A stretch of DNA of 32,700 bases from Candidatus Methanoperedens nitratireducens (GCF_000685155.1 NZ_JMIY01000001.1:688627-721326); one strand, 5' to 3'. Numbered from the stretch's first letter, positions 16,455 through 26,264 are shown. Notes: generated by a model from the sequence alone, not told the origin. Translations and numbers: made by a program.

Positions 16455-17774
16455 TCACTGGTGCAGCTTGTTGGGGTCGTACTTATGTCCCAGGATGGCG
16501 TTGGTCATCAGGTCAAGCAGGTAGATAGATCCCCTGTATCCTAGAATCGGATAACGGTAAACACCGACCCTGTCGTACACAGGGAACCCGACACGTACAA
16601 GAGGGATATTTTCATCATCAGCGATATCCTTGCCTTTGGAGTTGCCAATTATCAGTTCAGCACCCTGTGACTTTACAACCTCATGGAACTCGTAGAGATC
16701 CGTGCCCTCCAGTATCTGCATATCTGTCCCGTACTCGCTGTTCACCGCCTTTATATCAGGTGCAAAGTCCCTGTGTTTTGTGGCTGTCATAGCCACTGTG
16801 GGAGCCATCCCTACTTCGGCACAGAAGCGCACGATGCCTGAGACTATACCCGGGTCGCCGAATATAGCAACACGCCGCCCGAACATGTAGTGGTGCACAT
16901 CCACTATGCTGTCGATAAGCCTGCCCCTTTCGTTCTCGATCTCCCGGGTAATCGGCTTATCCATCAGTTTAGTTACATTCTCAACAAATCGATCGCAGTT
17001 TGCAACCCCTACAGGCGCAGGGCCAAGAATAGCGGGAACATTGAACTTATTCTGCAGGTACACAGCGGCCGAGCCAGCAGTCTTGCATATGGCCACAGTT
17101 CCTGATGAGTTGGCCGAATCTGCTATATCACTTATCCTCGTGCCTCCCTGCGGGAGCATGGGCTTGTGACCGCCCCTCATCATAGGCGTATCCAGTGTAT
17201 CCGAGATATCCGAGAGGAATATGCTCTCGATGCCCAGCAGACGGAGCATGTGCTTTATCTCCCTGATATCGCCCGGATTAATTATCCCGGTTATTATGTT
17301 GATCTTATTGTTTGGCTCTCCTTTTACTGCAAGCGTTTCTACTAAAGCTTTCATGGCATTGTCATAACCAGTGAGATGCGTTCCCACGTAGCTTGGCGTT
17401 GAGGCAGGTATCACTTTTGTAGTATCATCAGGCAGGGTTGCCTTCTTCACTATCTGCCTGACATCATCGCCTATAGTTTCACTCATGCATGTGGTGCATA
17501 TGCCTATGGCCTCAGGGTCAAGCCTTGCTTTGACGTTCTTTATAGCTTCGGCCAGGTTCTTTGCTCCTCCGTATACTGCTGCATCCTCTGCAAGCGAAGA
17601 AACCGCGACCTCGGCCGATTCCCTGAAGTGCCTTGCGATATTATAGCGGGGGTATGTACTGCAGCCCTGAGAACCGTGCACGACTGGAACGCAGCCGTGC
17701 ACACCCATGTAGGCGAGTATGGCCCCCATGGGCTGGCACATCTTTGGGGGATTAATTATCACTGTTCTTTGCAT
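16455..17774 (-). CDS. nifK: Nitrogenase MoFe protein beta subunit
   Basis: NifK with NifD forms the dinitrogenase tetramer that reduces N2. The 439-residue protein keeps the P-cluster cysteines: C13 in KMCQPMGA, C38 in HGSQGC and C96 in TTCMSETIGDD. It also keeps the serine in STPSYVG that can ligate the oxidised cluster. The first cysteine is only 13 residues from the start, so the long N-terminal extension of proteobacterial NifK is absent, as in other archaeal and anaerobe forms. It overlaps the end of nifD by 23 bases. No vnfG/anfG-type small subunit lies between nifD and nifK, which argues for the molybdenum form. Confidence 0.93.
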   Translation of the reverse strand: MQRTVIINPPKMCQPMGAILAYMGVHGCVPVVHGSQGCSTYPRYNIARHFRESAEVAVSSLAEDAAVYGGAKNLAEAIKNVKARLDPEAIGICTTCMSETIGDDVRQIVKKATLPDDTTKVIPASTPSYVGTHLTGYDNAMKALVETLAVKGEPNNKINIITGIINPGDIREIKHMLRLLGIESIFLSDISDTLDTPMMRGGHKPMLPQGGTRISDIADSANSSGTVAICKTAGSAAVYLQNKFNVPAILGPAPVGVANCDRFVENVTKLMDKPITREIENERGRLIDSIVDVHHYMFGRRVAIFGDPGIVSGIVRFCAEVGMAPTVAMTATKHRDFAPDIKAVNSEYGTDMQILEGTDLYEFHEVVKSQGAELIIGNSKGKDIADDENIPLVRVGFPVYDRVGVYRYPILGYRGSIYLLDLMTNAILGHKYDPNKLHQ

Positions 17775-19152
17775 TTACATCAACTCCTGCTGGCATCCAG
17801 CCGTTCACGAACCTCCAGACCGGTGAGTTCACTGCTATGTCAATATCCCTTGCAAAATTCACAAAGCCCTCAAAGCCTGCGTACGGTCCTTCCTCATAGG
17901 AATGGCCGTTTATAAAGGGTATTCCTAGCTTGTACGTCAGGTATTTCTCCTTAAGTCCTGCAATAAAGAAGTCGGGTCTGAGCTTAACAAGATATTCCTC
18001 TATCTCAAGTGCATTGGGATTATCGATACAGATGTGTCCTGGATTTACCCTGGACATGATCTTCTCGTAGTCATCCTTATGCCCGAACGTGGTTGCCGTA
18101 AGGATGGTCTCGATCCCCAGTTCCCGCATCGGCTCTATCCAGTGCCATGCACGAGGTGCTCCCTGGTATATAAAGCACTTCTTGCCCTCAAGCCTCTTTC
18201 TGTAGTAATCGATCCTGGGCTGGTATTTTGCCAGCTCCTCCGTTATAACCTTCTCTGCATTATCCTCAAGGTGAAAGAACCTCCCCACATCCCGAAGAGC
18301 CTCTGCTGTCTGCGCCATGCCGAACAGGGAGACGTTGATATATGGGATGCTGTACTTATCCTGGATCATCTTTGCGATATACGTTGATGATCTCTGGCAC
18401 TGCACGATATTCAGCTTCGCTCTGTGCATCGGGGGCAGATCAGCATACGAGGCATTGCCTGTAAACACAGAGAGCACCCGCACGCCCATTCTCTCAAACA
18501 GAGGCCTGATGATCCAGGCATCGCCATCGATATTGAACTCACCGATGATGCACATATCATACGGCGTCGTAGCATCAGGCTCTTCTGTTCCCACCACCTT
18601 TTCAAATAACGTGCGGTTGGCTATATGATGTCCCAGGGACTGGCTTACGCCCCTGAAGCCCTCACAGTGGAAAGGCACAACAGGTATCCCGATTTTCCCC
18701 TGGGCCTGCCTGCATATACCCTCTGTGTCATCGCCTATCAGGCCGACAACGCATGTGGAATAGACAAACACTGCCTTTGCCTCGGGGAAGCGCTCGTACG
18801 ATTCTATTATCGATTTTAAGAGCTTCTTGGCGCCTCCGTATATTACATCCTCCTCTGTCAGGTCTGTACTGAAGCAGTATTTTCGATGCAGTTTCGTATC
18901 AGACAGGTTCCTTCTTGTGCCCCAGGTGTAGTAGGCACATCCTATTGGACCGTGCACAAGTTGAATTACATCCTTTACAGGCCCGCCCACGACACCCCGA
19001 CAGCCTGCAAACGTACAGCCGCGCTCTGTCATATCCCCCGGGACTGTCTGGATATTACACATGGGCAGTATCGGACTCCCCGGGTCATGGCATACGATAT
19101 GCGGCTCTCGCTGCGGTATCGGGATATCACATACAGGTAATATTGTCGACAT
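17752..19152 (-). CDS. nifD: Nitrogenase MoFe protein alpha subunit
   Basis: NifD carries the active-site cofactor. The 466-residue protein has P-cluster cysteines C46 (RGCTFAGCRG), C72 (GPIGCAYYTWGTRR) and C134 (TCVVGLIGDD). The cofactor ligands are C252 in NIVQCQRSSTYI and H417 in NGHSYEEGPYAG. Q171 and H175 in VSQSLGHHIAN correspond to the substrate-site residues 191 and 195 of Azotobacter NifD. These residues separate it from NifE and from nitrogenase-like proteins of tetrapyrrole or cofactor F430 synthesis. A strong AAGGAGGT precedes the ATG. It lies 13 bases after nifI2. Confidence 0.94.
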   Translation of the reverse strand: MSTILPVCDIPIPQREPHIVCHDPGSPILPMCNIQTVPGDMTERGCTFAGCRGVVGGPVKDVIQLVHGPIGCAYYTWGTRRNLSDTKLHRKYCFSTDLTEEDVIYGGAKKLLKSIIESYERFPEAKAVFVYSTCVVGLIGDDTEGICRQAQGKIGIPVVPFHCEGFRGVSQSLGHHIANRTLFEKVVGTEEPDATTPYDMCIIGEFNIDGDAWIIRPLFERMGVRVLSVFTGNASYADLPPMHRAKLNIVQCQRSSTYIAKMIQDKYSIPYINVSLFGMAQTAEALRDVGRFFHLEDNAEKVITEELAKYQPRIDYYRKRLEGKKCFIYQGAPRAWHWIEPMRELGIETILTATTFGHKDDYEKIMSRVNPGHICIDNPNALEIEEYLVKLRPDFFIAGLKEKYLTYKLGIPFINGHSYEEGPYAGFEGFVNFARDIDIAVNSPVWRFVNGWMPAGVDVNAKNSDN

Positions 19153-19165
19153 CTTTAACCTCCTT

Positions 19166-19543
19166 TTACTTCAATGCCAGCTCTCCATTTTCTCCTGTTC
19201 TCACCCTTATAGCGTCATCAACAGGGCACACGAATATCTTTCCATCTCCTGCATGCCCTGTCTGGTTTGTCCTTATTATGGTCTCAACAACCTTCGAGAC
19301 ATCGTCATCCTCAACCACTGTATATATCATCCTCTTTGGTATGAGGCGAAGACTCGCACCTGTATTGCGCTCTTCCATCCTGGTGAGTGCAGGATCAAGT
19401 TCATAATTCCAGCCAGGCAGGCCCTTCTGCTTGCCTCGTCCTTCCACGCTTACCATCGTGAGTGCAGGGATCCCGATCCCCAGGAGCCCTGCCTTGGTCG
19501 CCTGTGTGTTGTGGCGGCGTATGATTGCGATTACTTCCTTCAT
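19166..19543 (-). CDS. nifI2: Nitrogen regulatory PII-like protein NifI2
   Basis: NifI1 and NifI2 form a complex that, in Methanococcus, binds dinitrogenase and switches it off after ammonium addition, with relief by 2-oxoglutarate and ATP. The 125-residue protein has the PII fold: EVIAIIRRHNTQATKAGL, SVEGRGKQKG opening a long T-loop (about residues 40-70, longer than in NifI1, as is usual for NifI2) and TGHAGDGKIFVCPVDDAIRVRTGE. The start at 19543 follows GTGAGG; a GTG at 19552, overlapping the nifI1 stop, is also possible and would add three residues. It sits between nifI1 and nifD, the standard archaeal place. Confidence 0.92.
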   Translation of the reverse strand: MKEVIAIIRRHNTQATKAGLLGIGIPALTMVSVEGRGKQKGLPGWNYELDPALTRMEERNTGASLRLIPKRMIYTVVEDDDVSKVVETIIRTNQTGHAGDGKIFVCPVDDAIRVRTGENGELALK

Positions 19544-19548
19544 GGTCC

Positions 19549-19866
19549 TCACAACCCGGCCTCGCCTGTCCTCACAGTGTACGCCTCAAGCACATCGGTC
19601 ACGAACATCTTGCCGTCACCTATGTTCCCTGTCCTTGCACTGTTCTGGATGATGTTCACAGCCCTCTCTACATCGCCATCCTCGACTACAAGCATAAGCA
19701 TGACCTTGGCGATCTCATCATAGCACACAGTCCCTACCCTGATCCCCTTCTGCTTACCTCTTCCGAACACGTTCATCTTCGTTAAGGATACAAAGCCTTC
19801 TTTCTCCAGGTTCTCCACGATCTTCTCCTCTTTGTTTGGCCTGATTATTGCCCGAATCATCTTCAT
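19549..19866 (-). CDS. nifI1: Nitrogen regulatory PII-like protein NifI1
   Basis: This 105-residue protein is the first of the two PII-like nitrogenase regulators. It shows MIRAIIRPNKEEKIVENL, the T-loop entry FGRGKQKGIRVG with a short loop, and the PII C-terminal signature TGNIGDGKMFV followed by RTGE. The start at 19866 is chosen because GAGGTGA lies five bases upstream; an in-frame upstream start (19896) would overlap nifH. The gene follows nifH by four bases. Its presence together with NifI2 indicates post-translational control of nitrogenase in response to 2-oxoglutarate, as known from Methanococcus. Confidence 0.93.
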   Translation of the reverse strand: MKMIRAIIRPNKEEKIVENLEKEGFVSLTKMNVFGRGKQKGIRVGTVCYDEIAKVMLMLVVEDGDVERAVNIIQNSARTGNIGDGKMFVTDVLEAYTVRTGEAGL

Positions 19867-19870
19867 GTTC

Positions 19871-20707
<837 letters not shown>

Positions 20708-20710
20708 CTA

Positions 20711-20757
20711 CTATACGGAAGTAGGTAACCTATTTCTTAGTTAATGCTATTTAAGTA
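20711..20757 (-). promoter_or_regulatory. nif operon promoter with candidate operator
   Basis: On the minus strand a TATA-like TACTTAAATAG lies at about 20747-20757. Near the expected transcription start, TAGGT-A-ACCTA (20722-20732) is a perfect inverted repeat. It overlaps ACCTACTTCCGTA (20717-20729), which loosely resembles the NrpR box of Methanosarcina (ACCGGCTTCCGGT, from memory). A repressor there would block transcription when nitrogen is plentiful. The TATA call is fair; the operator identity is inference. Confidence 0.5.
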
Positions 20758-21330
20758 TTTTCAGGATAAAAATATGTACTCTGTAAGCTCAGACCATGTG
20801 GAGAAAATCCAATAATTAGACGGTATATTAGTGGCAATTTTTTCTGAAGCCACTGAGACACAGAGAACACAGAGGTTACAATCAGGATTTCTTAACTATG
20901 TTTATCATAATAATGTCTCTCTGCAGCTCACTTATATTAAATCGTACAAGTTCAATTAATATAAACAGGTCATGATTTGCAGGATACTACCTAATCCTGT
21001 TATCCCGTTTAATTATTGGATGGGCTCACTCGGCGGCAATTGTTTTTATATAGGCCATGAAATTTAGGACGCTACCGATTTTTAACCCTTTGAGTACAAC
21101 TTGGAGAATAGGACACGGATGACACGTATCAGACGGATTTTCACGGATACTTTTAATCCGTGGGTATCCGTGCCATCCGTGCAATCTGTGTTCTATCGCA
21201 TTTCTCCTACCAGGCATGTATGGATTCTTATACTGTCTAATTGCTTATGTAAAAGACTATAATCTGAAAAATTGGAATTATTGGATGGGTTCGACCATGT
21301 GAAAATCCTTAAAAATGAGTGGTTGGAATC
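20758..21330. other. Gene-free stretch between nifH and pheS
   Basis: I see no gene here. It holds one arm of a CACAGAGAACACAGAG-type repeat (about 20850-20880), a second ATCCGTG-type element (21103-21207), and short repeats. AATTATTGGATGGG occurs at 21011 and 21276. GACCATGTG followed by GAAAATCC or AAAATCC occurs at about 20797 and 21291. The remainder is AT-rich sequence. Confidence 0.6.
21103..21207. repeat. ATCCGTG-type palindromic repeat element, copy 2
   Basis: This 105-bp stretch begins GGAGAATAGGACACGGATGA and ends GTGTTCTATCGCATTTCTCC. It is related to 8001-8085, with the same order of motifs and an extra stretch in the middle. Its ends are imperfect inverted repeats, so it can fold into a long hairpin. 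It is noncoding. Confidence 0.65.
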
Positions 21331-21348
21331 TGTCTTAGAATCAGTTAT

Positions 21349-22812
21349 CTATAATACCGTGCTCTTCCTCAGCCAGTCGATATCGCTCTTGTATAGCTCG
21401 CGAAGGTCCCGAAGCCCAAGGCGCAGCATTGCCACCCGGCTTACTCCAAGTCCCCAGGCCAGTACAGGATGTTTGATACCGAGGGGTAAGGTGACCTCTT
21501 TTCTGAATACACCCGCTCCTCCAAGTTCGATCCATTTACCCATGCTCTCTATATAGACCTCAGGTTCAACGCTGGGCTCTGTGTAAGGGAAATATCCCGG
21601 TCTGAAGCGGACATTCTCAAAACCCATCCTGTGATAGAACTCCGTCAGGCAGCCGAGCAGATTTTTGAAACTCACGCCCCTGTCCATCACCACACCTTCA
21701 AGCTGTTCGAACTCAGGCGTGTGTGTCGGATCGATGGCCTCGCGCCTGTATGCCCTGTCGATACAGAAGGCTTTAACAGGCGGATCAGGATGCTCTGCAA
21801 GGTATTTTATCGTGATCGCTGTGGTATGGGTCCTGAGCACCTGTTTCCGTGCGACTTCTTCGCTCCACTTACCTCCCCAGCCTATTGATATGCCTCCGCC
21901 TATTTCATGCATAGCTTTTACAGGCTTTATATACTTATCAGGCAGGTCACATTCGGTATCAAGGTGGAAGGTATCCTGCATTTCCCTTGCAGGGTGGTCC
22001 TGAGGCTGGAAGAGTGCATCGAAGTTCCAGAACGAGCTCTGGACGATATCGCCTTTTATCTCTGTGAACCCCATATCAAGGAAGATCTGGCGCATCTCGT
22101 TGATGAGCCGCTGGTATGGATGTATCTTTGCTCCATAGACCGGTTTTACAGGCGTATGGATATTGTAGGGCCGAAATCTTGCAGTTCTCCATGCACCGCT
22201 TTTGATAATGGTGGGCGTGAGCTGCGCTATTTCCTCCTCTATGATTAACCCTGCTGATGCAAGGGTCTTTCCTCTATCAGTGATTGCTATAGTGCGGGCT
22301 TTTTTCTCTGCTTTCTCAACCAGGTTCCTTTTTATTAAATCCCTGACCGCGTCTTTGACTTCTGAAGATGGACCTATTTTGAGCTTTGCAAGTATTTTCT
22401 CATCTTCCCCGATCTCTGCTTTTCCAGAGGGGATTACCTTATCCCCTTCTATCCTTGCCCAGTTTTTCCTGCGAAGCCAGCCCAGGGCGATCCCTACCAT
22501 CCGGGGCGGGAATTTATTTTTTAATTCGGGAAGTGAGACAGGTGCTGTGAGCGAGCTGATTATCTGGCGCTCAGGCAGACCACTCTGTGCGTACTGTTCG
22601 CCCTCTTCTGTGAGCGTGAATATATCGGTGATTTCCTCTTTAACCTCACAGAGACCTTTTTCATAAAGAGTAAAGGCCGATTGCATTGCAGCTTCAACGC
22701 TCAGTTCTGATGCTGCGGCAAGCTCATCAGGTGAAAATCTGTCTTTTGTAGTAAGAGCCTGTAGAGCACGTTTCTCGTTACTGGTGAGGTTAAATTCTTT
22801 CAAGAGCGTCAT
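21349..22812 (-). CDS. pheS: Phenylalanine-tRNA ligase, alpha subunit
   Basis: PheS holds the catalytic site that charges tRNA-Phe. The 487-residue protein has the archaeal/eukaryotic layout: an N-terminal winged-helix region at about 1-200 and the class II core after it. The core has [19 protein letters not shown] (motif 1 region), [14 protein letters not shown] and [21 protein letters not shown]. It ends with motif 3, [14 protein letters not shown]. The start at 22812 has no ribosome binding site but lies about 29 bases from a TATA-like TTAAATATC (22837-22845), so the mRNA is probably leaderless; an upstream in-frame start at 22836 would overlap that box. pheT is not in the window. Confidence 0.95.
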   Translation of the reverse strand: MTLLKEFNLTSNEKRALQALTTKDRFSPDELAAASELSVEAAMQSAFTLYEKGLCEVKEEITDIFTLTEEGEQYAQSGLPERQIISSLTAPVSLPELKNKFPPRMVGIALGWLRRKNWARIEGDKVIPSGKAEIGEDEKILAKLKIGPSSEVKDAVRDLIKRNLVEKAEKKARTIAITDRGKTLASAGLIIEEEIAQLTPTIIKSGAWRTARFRPYNIHTPVKPVYGAKIHPYQRLINEMRQIFLDMGFTEIKGDIVQSSFWNFDALFQPQDHPAREMQDTFHLDTECDLPDKYIKPVKAMHEIGGGISIGWGGKWSEEVARKQVLRTHTTAITIKYLAEHPDPPVKAFCIDRAYRREAIDPTHTPEFEQLEGVVMDRGVSFKNLLGCLTEFYHRMGFENVRFRPGYFPYTEPSVEPEVYIESMGKWIELGGAGVFRKEVTLPLGIKHPVLAWGLGVSRVAMLRLGLRDLRELYKSDIDWLRKSTVL

Positions 22813-22915
22813 AAACGGTATTACAATGTACAGCACGATATTTAATCATTTGTGCAAATTTAAGACCGGAATCATTTATTAACCGATATCACCATTAGAT
22901 ATTTAGGGAAAAGTT

Positions 22916-23182
22916 ATGGAAGCTGTTTATTTCTTTGAGGATAAGGCAGGTAAAGATGTCGTAAAAGCGTTAAAAGAGGATCAATTTAAGCACATAGGTT
23001 ATATTATCAGGGAGTGCAATCTCCTGGGGTCTGAGCGCAAAGGCTATTTTCTGTATCTGAATGCCAATTCAGAGGAGATCGATCGCGCAGAGAGGAAACT
23101 TGAGGGCCTGGGTCTTGAGAAAATCCTGGGCTCTGAGATGAAAGCGGTAGCCGATACAATCAGGACAGGACGTGTTGGTTAA
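22916..23182 (+). CDS. Small protein of unknown function (88 aa)
   Basis: I do not recognise this family. The protein is charged, soluble and looks like an alpha/beta fold: a strand MEAVYFFED, a helix DVVKALKEDQ, the strand-turn GYIIRECNLLG, a strand GYFLYLNAN and a long amphipathic helix SEEIDRAERKLEGLGLEKIL. AGGGA precedes the ATG by six bases, which supports the gene. It is divergent from pheS, with about 100 bases between, and converges on the isocitrate dehydrogenase-family gene with a four-base overlap of the coding ends. Codon use resembles that of the neighbours. Confidence 0.7.
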   Translation: MEAVYFFEDKAGKDVVKALKEDQFKHIGYIIRECNLLGSERKGYFLYLNANSEEIDRAERKLEGLGLEKILGSEMKAVADTIRTGRVG

Positions 23183-24195
23183 GCTATCTTGCTGATTATG
23201 GCATCAACCATCTCACTTGATTTTGCATGGCCTCCAAGGTCATAGGTCACATATTCGCCCTCAGATATCACTCTCTCTGTCGCTTCAAAGATAGCTTTTG
23301 AATTCTCGCGCTCCCCCAGGTAGTCAAGCAGCCACGCGCCTGCAAGCACGGTAGCCACAGGGTTTACTTTATCCTGTCCTGCATATTTAGGCGCTGAGCC
23401 ATGTGCAGGTTCGAACATAGCATAATTATCCCCTATATTTGCCGAGTAGATGAGGCCTATGCTGCCGACCAGAGCAGAGCACTCCTCGCTTAAGATGTCC
23501 ATGAAAAGATTGGTGGATAAGAGGATTTTCTGGTTGAATATCTGGGGATTCTTTATCAACTGCTGTGCGATATTATCGATATGGTATTCTTCAACCTCAA
23601 TGCCTGGATAATCCTGGCTTATTCTCTTAATCTCCTCAAGGAACGTGCCGCATGTCTGCTTGAGTATATTGCTCTTGTGGATTGCCACAACGCTCTTCCA
23701 TCCGTGACGCATGGCTTCCTCAAAGGCATAGCGGGCAACATCACGGCATGCAGGCCGGGTGATCTTCCTTATGGCGATAAAAACATCATCTGTCAACTGG
23801 ATTTCCTTGCCGAAGTACAACCCCTCTGTACCCTCTCTTACGCATACAAAATCAACATCGCCAAGTGGTTTCTGGGTGTTTGGGAATGATTTTATCGGCC
23901 TGACATTGGCATAGAGATTGAACTTTTGCCTGATAGAGACAGCCACGCTTCTGGGAGAGCCTGCACCCCCCGGCGTTGTTGTCGGACCTTTAAAACCTGC
24001 ATCGGTATTGCTCAGTATGTCCCATGTCTCATCAGGGATAAGCGAATCTCCACCGTGTTTTTCCCAGTATTCTGCTCCTGCTTCGCACATTATAAACTCG
24101 ATATTCGTACCTGCTGCTTCAGTGACCCGTAGCATGCTGTTAACGAGCTCCGGACCTACTCCATCGCCTTTTATGACTGCTGCTTTTTTGCTCAT
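23179..24195 (-). CDS. Isocitrate/isopropylmalate dehydrogenase family, probable isocitrate dehydrogenase
   Basis: This enzyme class oxidatively decarboxylates isocitrate, isopropylmalate or homoisocitrate. The 338-residue protein starts KKAAVIKGDGVGPELV. It has GPTTTPGGAGSPRSVAVSIRQKFNLYANVRPIKSF, where the serine-containing loop before the arginines is typical of isocitrate rather than isopropylmalate dehydrogenases. It also has REGTEGLYFGKE and the nucleotide-binding EPAHGSAPKYAGQDKVNPVA. Isocitrate is the better guess; homoisocitrate (coenzyme B synthesis) cannot be excluded. The ATG at 24195 follows GAGAGA; a TTG at 24228 is less likely. It may share a TCA pathway with the sucCD genes. 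It is divergent from rpl10e. Confidence 0.8.
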   Translation of the reverse strand: MSKKAAVIKGDGVGPELVNSMLRVTEAAGTNIEFIMCEAGAEYWEKHGGDSLIPDETWDILSNTDAGFKGPTTTPGGAGSPRSVAVSIRQKFNLYANVRPIKSFPNTQKPLGDVDFVCVREGTEGLYFGKEIQLTDDVFIAIRKITRPACRDVARYAFEEAMRHGWKSVVAIHKSNILKQTCGTFLEEIKRISQDYPGIEVEEYHIDNIAQQLIKNPQIFNQKILLSTNLFMDILSEECSALVGSIGLIYSANIGDNYAMFEPAHGSAPKYAGQDKVNPVATVLAGAWLLDYLGERENSKAIFEATERVISEGEYVTYDLGGHAKSSEMVDAIISKIA

Positions 24196-24369
24196 TGTTA
24201 TCTCTCTTTTTGCTTCCTCATAGATCAAAGTCTGTATTAAGTTTATCCAGAAAGCATGATTGAGCCAGAATCATATTTCAATAAAGCTTATAAGCTCAAA
24301 AGTCGTCTGGAAATAGAATCGTGTAATACGTTTTTTATACGCATATACCAATTATTGGAGGATTACTCA

Positions 24370-24891
24370 ATGGCAAGAAAACCAGCAAGAATGTACAGGA
24401 ACATTACCCGGCGCTCATATACAAGGCGAGAGTACATGGGAGGTGTACCTGGAAGCAAAATCGTAACCTATGATATGGGAAACTTAAAAGACGAGTTTCC
24501 GGTACAGATATCCATAACAGCAAAAGAGGCATGTCAGATCCGGCACAGTGCTCTTGAATCTGCGCGTATTGCAGCAAACAGAATCCTGCTTGATAGTATC
24601 GGACAGACCGGTTATCATCTGAAGATCAGGGTATTTCCGCACGAGGTCCTGCGGGAGAACAAACAGGCAACCGGAGCGGGTGCTGACAGGGTCTCCCAGG
24701 GAATGCGCCAGGCATTTGGTAAGGCTGTAAGCACTGCAGCCAGGGTAGATGCGGGTCAGAAGATCATGACGTTATCAATAAATCCCGGTAATTTTAAACA
24801 GGCGAAGGAATCACTAATAGCTGCAGGGCATAAACTGCCCACTCCTATCAGGCTGATCATAGAAAAAGGCCAGGAACTGGTTTTGACTTGA
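24370..24891 (+). CDS. rpl10e: Large ribosomal subunit protein uL16 (archaeal L10e)
   Basis: L10e (uL16) lies near the peptidyl transferase centre and the tRNA entry site. The 173-residue protein begins [24 protein letters not shown], the characteristic archaeal N-terminus. It continues with [29 protein letters not shown], and [16 protein letters not shown] corresponds to the conserved C-terminal part. The start follows GGAGG by seven bases; frames extending to 24256 are not part of the protein. Its stop overlaps a possible TTG start of aIF2-beta, so the two are cotranscribed. Confidence 0.96.
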   Translation: MARKPARMYRNITRRSYTRREYMGGVPGSKIVTYDMGNLKDEFPVQISITAKEACQIRHSALESARIAANRILLDSIGQTGYHLKIRVFPHEVLRENKQATGAGADRVSQGMRQAFGKAVSTAARVDAGQKIMTLSINPGNFKQAKESLIAAGHKLPTPIRLIIEKGQELVLT

Positions 24892-24896
24892 GTACC

Positions 24897-25514
24897 ATGA
24901 ACGATTATCTGGCAAGTCTGGACAGGGCACTGGCTAAACTACCTGAAATCAAAGGTTCCGGGGAGCGTTTCGTAGTCCCGGAGCCAAAGTTGCTCACCGA
25001 AGGGAAGACAACTGTACTGGAAAATTTTGCTGCCATAGCTGATAGATTAAACCGTGAGCCTGAACACATATTCAAGTTCCTTTTACGTGAACTTGGTACT
25101 GCAGGTAAACTTGAAGGCTCAAGGGCGGTATTTCAGGGAAGGTTTACCTCAGGCGTTGTTTCAGAACTTATTGATGCATATATTAAGGAATACGTAACGT
25201 GCTCTGAGTGCGGACGCCCTGATACGCATCTAATAAAAATCGACAGGATCCTGACACTGCGGTGCGATGCATGCGGTGCCCACAGACCTGTCACGAAGCG
25301 ACAGATAGCCGTTATCGTAAAGGAAGAAGCACTGGTAGAGGGTGAAACCTACGAGGTTATGATAAATGCGGTCGGGAGAAAAGGAGATGGTATTGCTAAA
25401 AAGGATAAATACACTATTTATGTACCAGGTGTAGTTAAAGGGGATATAGTTAAAGCAAAGATCAAAAAGATTTCCGGAAATCTGGCGTTTGCCGAATTGA
25501 TCGAAAAGAAATGA
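24897..25514 (+). CDS. Translation initiation factor aIF2 beta subunit with TRAM domain
   Basis: aIF2 beta is part of the trimeric factor that brings initiator tRNA to the ribosome. The 205-residue protein has the N-terminal helix ([15 protein letters not shown]) and the core [11 protein letters not shown]-like segment ([26 protein letters not shown]). The zinc ribbon has CSEC and CDAC pairs at about 99-121. From about 140 to the end is a TRAM domain ([21 protein letters not shown], then YVPGVVKGD), which binds RNA. The fused TRAM tail is known from some euryarchaeal aIF2 beta proteins. The ATG at 24897 is taken; a TTG at 24888 overlapping the rpl10e stop would add three residues. Confidence 0.93.
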   Translation: MNDYLASLDRALAKLPEIKGSGERFVVPEPKLLTEGKTTVLENFAAIADRLNREPEHIFKFLLRELGTAGKLEGSRAVFQGRFTSGVVSELIDAYIKEYVTCSECGRPDTHLIKIDRILTLRCDACGAHRPVTKRQIAVIVKEEALVEGETYEVMINAVGRKGDGIAKKDKYTIYVPGVVKGDIVKAKIKKISGNLAFAELIEKK

Positions 25515-25535
25515 TAAATAATTTATTATTTATTT

Positions 25536-25551
25536 CTGGTTTTTTTTCTTA
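25536..25551 (+). terminator. Oligo-T terminator after aIF2-beta
   Basis: TTTTTTTT followed by CTT lies about 25 bases after the aIF2-beta stop. It fits an archaeal U-tract terminator for the rpl10e transcript. Confidence 0.5.
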
Positions 25552-25589
25552 AACTACCAGGGTAGCGTTTTGTAGCCAATCTTCTGTGT

Positions 25590-26177
25590 TCAGGCGAGCG
25601 TTATCCTGTTAACGCATTTTATATTCTTATATCCAAACAAACCTGGCATCACAAGTCGCAGGGGTATGCCCTGTTCTTCTGGCAGAAGTTCATCATTCAA
25701 CATGTAAGCAAGCATGACGCAGGGTCCGAGGACTTCTTGTATCGGGAGACTGTCACTATATATGCCGTTTGCTGAGTAGAATGTTACAAACCCTGCGTCC
25801 GGCTTGATTCCTGCCATATCGAACAGGATTTTTAGCCTTACACCCCTCCATCTGATATCTCTCCATCCTTCTGCGCAGTGAGAATCAGTGCTCTGTTCTT
25901 TACTTTCAAGTTCCAAAAATCCATTGTAGCTGATAGCAAGGGGAGTATTTACAAGACCGTCAACTGTTAGTTTCCAGGTATCCCGGTCAAAAGAAGGCGT
26001 TCGTTTGATATTCCGTATATTCCGTATACGGATGCGATTAATTATCCTCATCCCTTTCTGTTTTAGCATGTTGATACCTGCAAGTATTATACCTAAAAAG
26101 ATACCAAGCCATATCAAAAATTTCCTGCGGTTAATCAGCTTTATCTTCAGGGCAAATTTTGGCTCTCTCTCCTTCAC
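25590..26177 (-). CDS. Membrane-anchored molybdopterin-dependent oxidoreductase (sulfite oxidase fold)
   Basis: The 195-residue protein has a Tat-like N-terminus: NRRKFL at 16-21 followed by a hydrophobic stretch to about 38, which probably anchors it outside the membrane. The rest is the sulfite oxidase/MsrP-type molybdopterin domain: PSFDRDTWKLTVDGLV, then HCAEGW with C101 as the molybdenum ligand, WRGVRLK and GIPLRLVMPGLFGYKNIKCV. The C-terminal dimerisation domain of true sulfite oxidase is absent. Members act on sulfite, methionine sulfoxide or unknown substrates. The start is GTG with AGGGA six bases upstream. It is convergent with aIF2-beta and divergent from the endonuclease Q gene. 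Confidence 0.85.
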   Translation of the reverse strand: MKEREPKFALKIKLINRRKFLIWLGIFLGIILAGINMLKQKGMRIINRIRIRNIRNIKRTPSFDRDTWKLTVDGLVNTPLAISYNGFLELESKEQSTDSHCAEGWRDIRWRGVRLKILFDMAGIKPDAGFVTFYSANGIYSDSLPIQEVLGPCVMLAYMLNDELLPEEQGIPLRLVMPGLFGYKNIKCVNRITLA

Positions 26178-26264
26178 TTAAATCCCTGATTCTTATGTTG
26201 GCATCGATAGAGTAAATACCTGTCTCTTAACCCGGAACCATGACTGGATAATGTAAACACAATC

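Noticed and set aside
17752-19152. Assignment as vanadium or iron-only nitrogenase
   Set aside because: No small delta-subunit gene lies between the D and K genes, so the molybdenum form is preferred, although parts of NifD resemble the alternative enzymes.
20850-20880. CACAGAGAACACAGAG stretch as a CRISPR or operator site
   Set aside because: Only one arm is present, with no regular spacing or matching copy in the window. It looks like a fragment of a common dispersed repeat.
24256-24369. N-terminal extension of L10e
   Set aside because: The family begins at [10 protein letters not shown], and GGAGG precedes that ATG. The extension has no conserved features.
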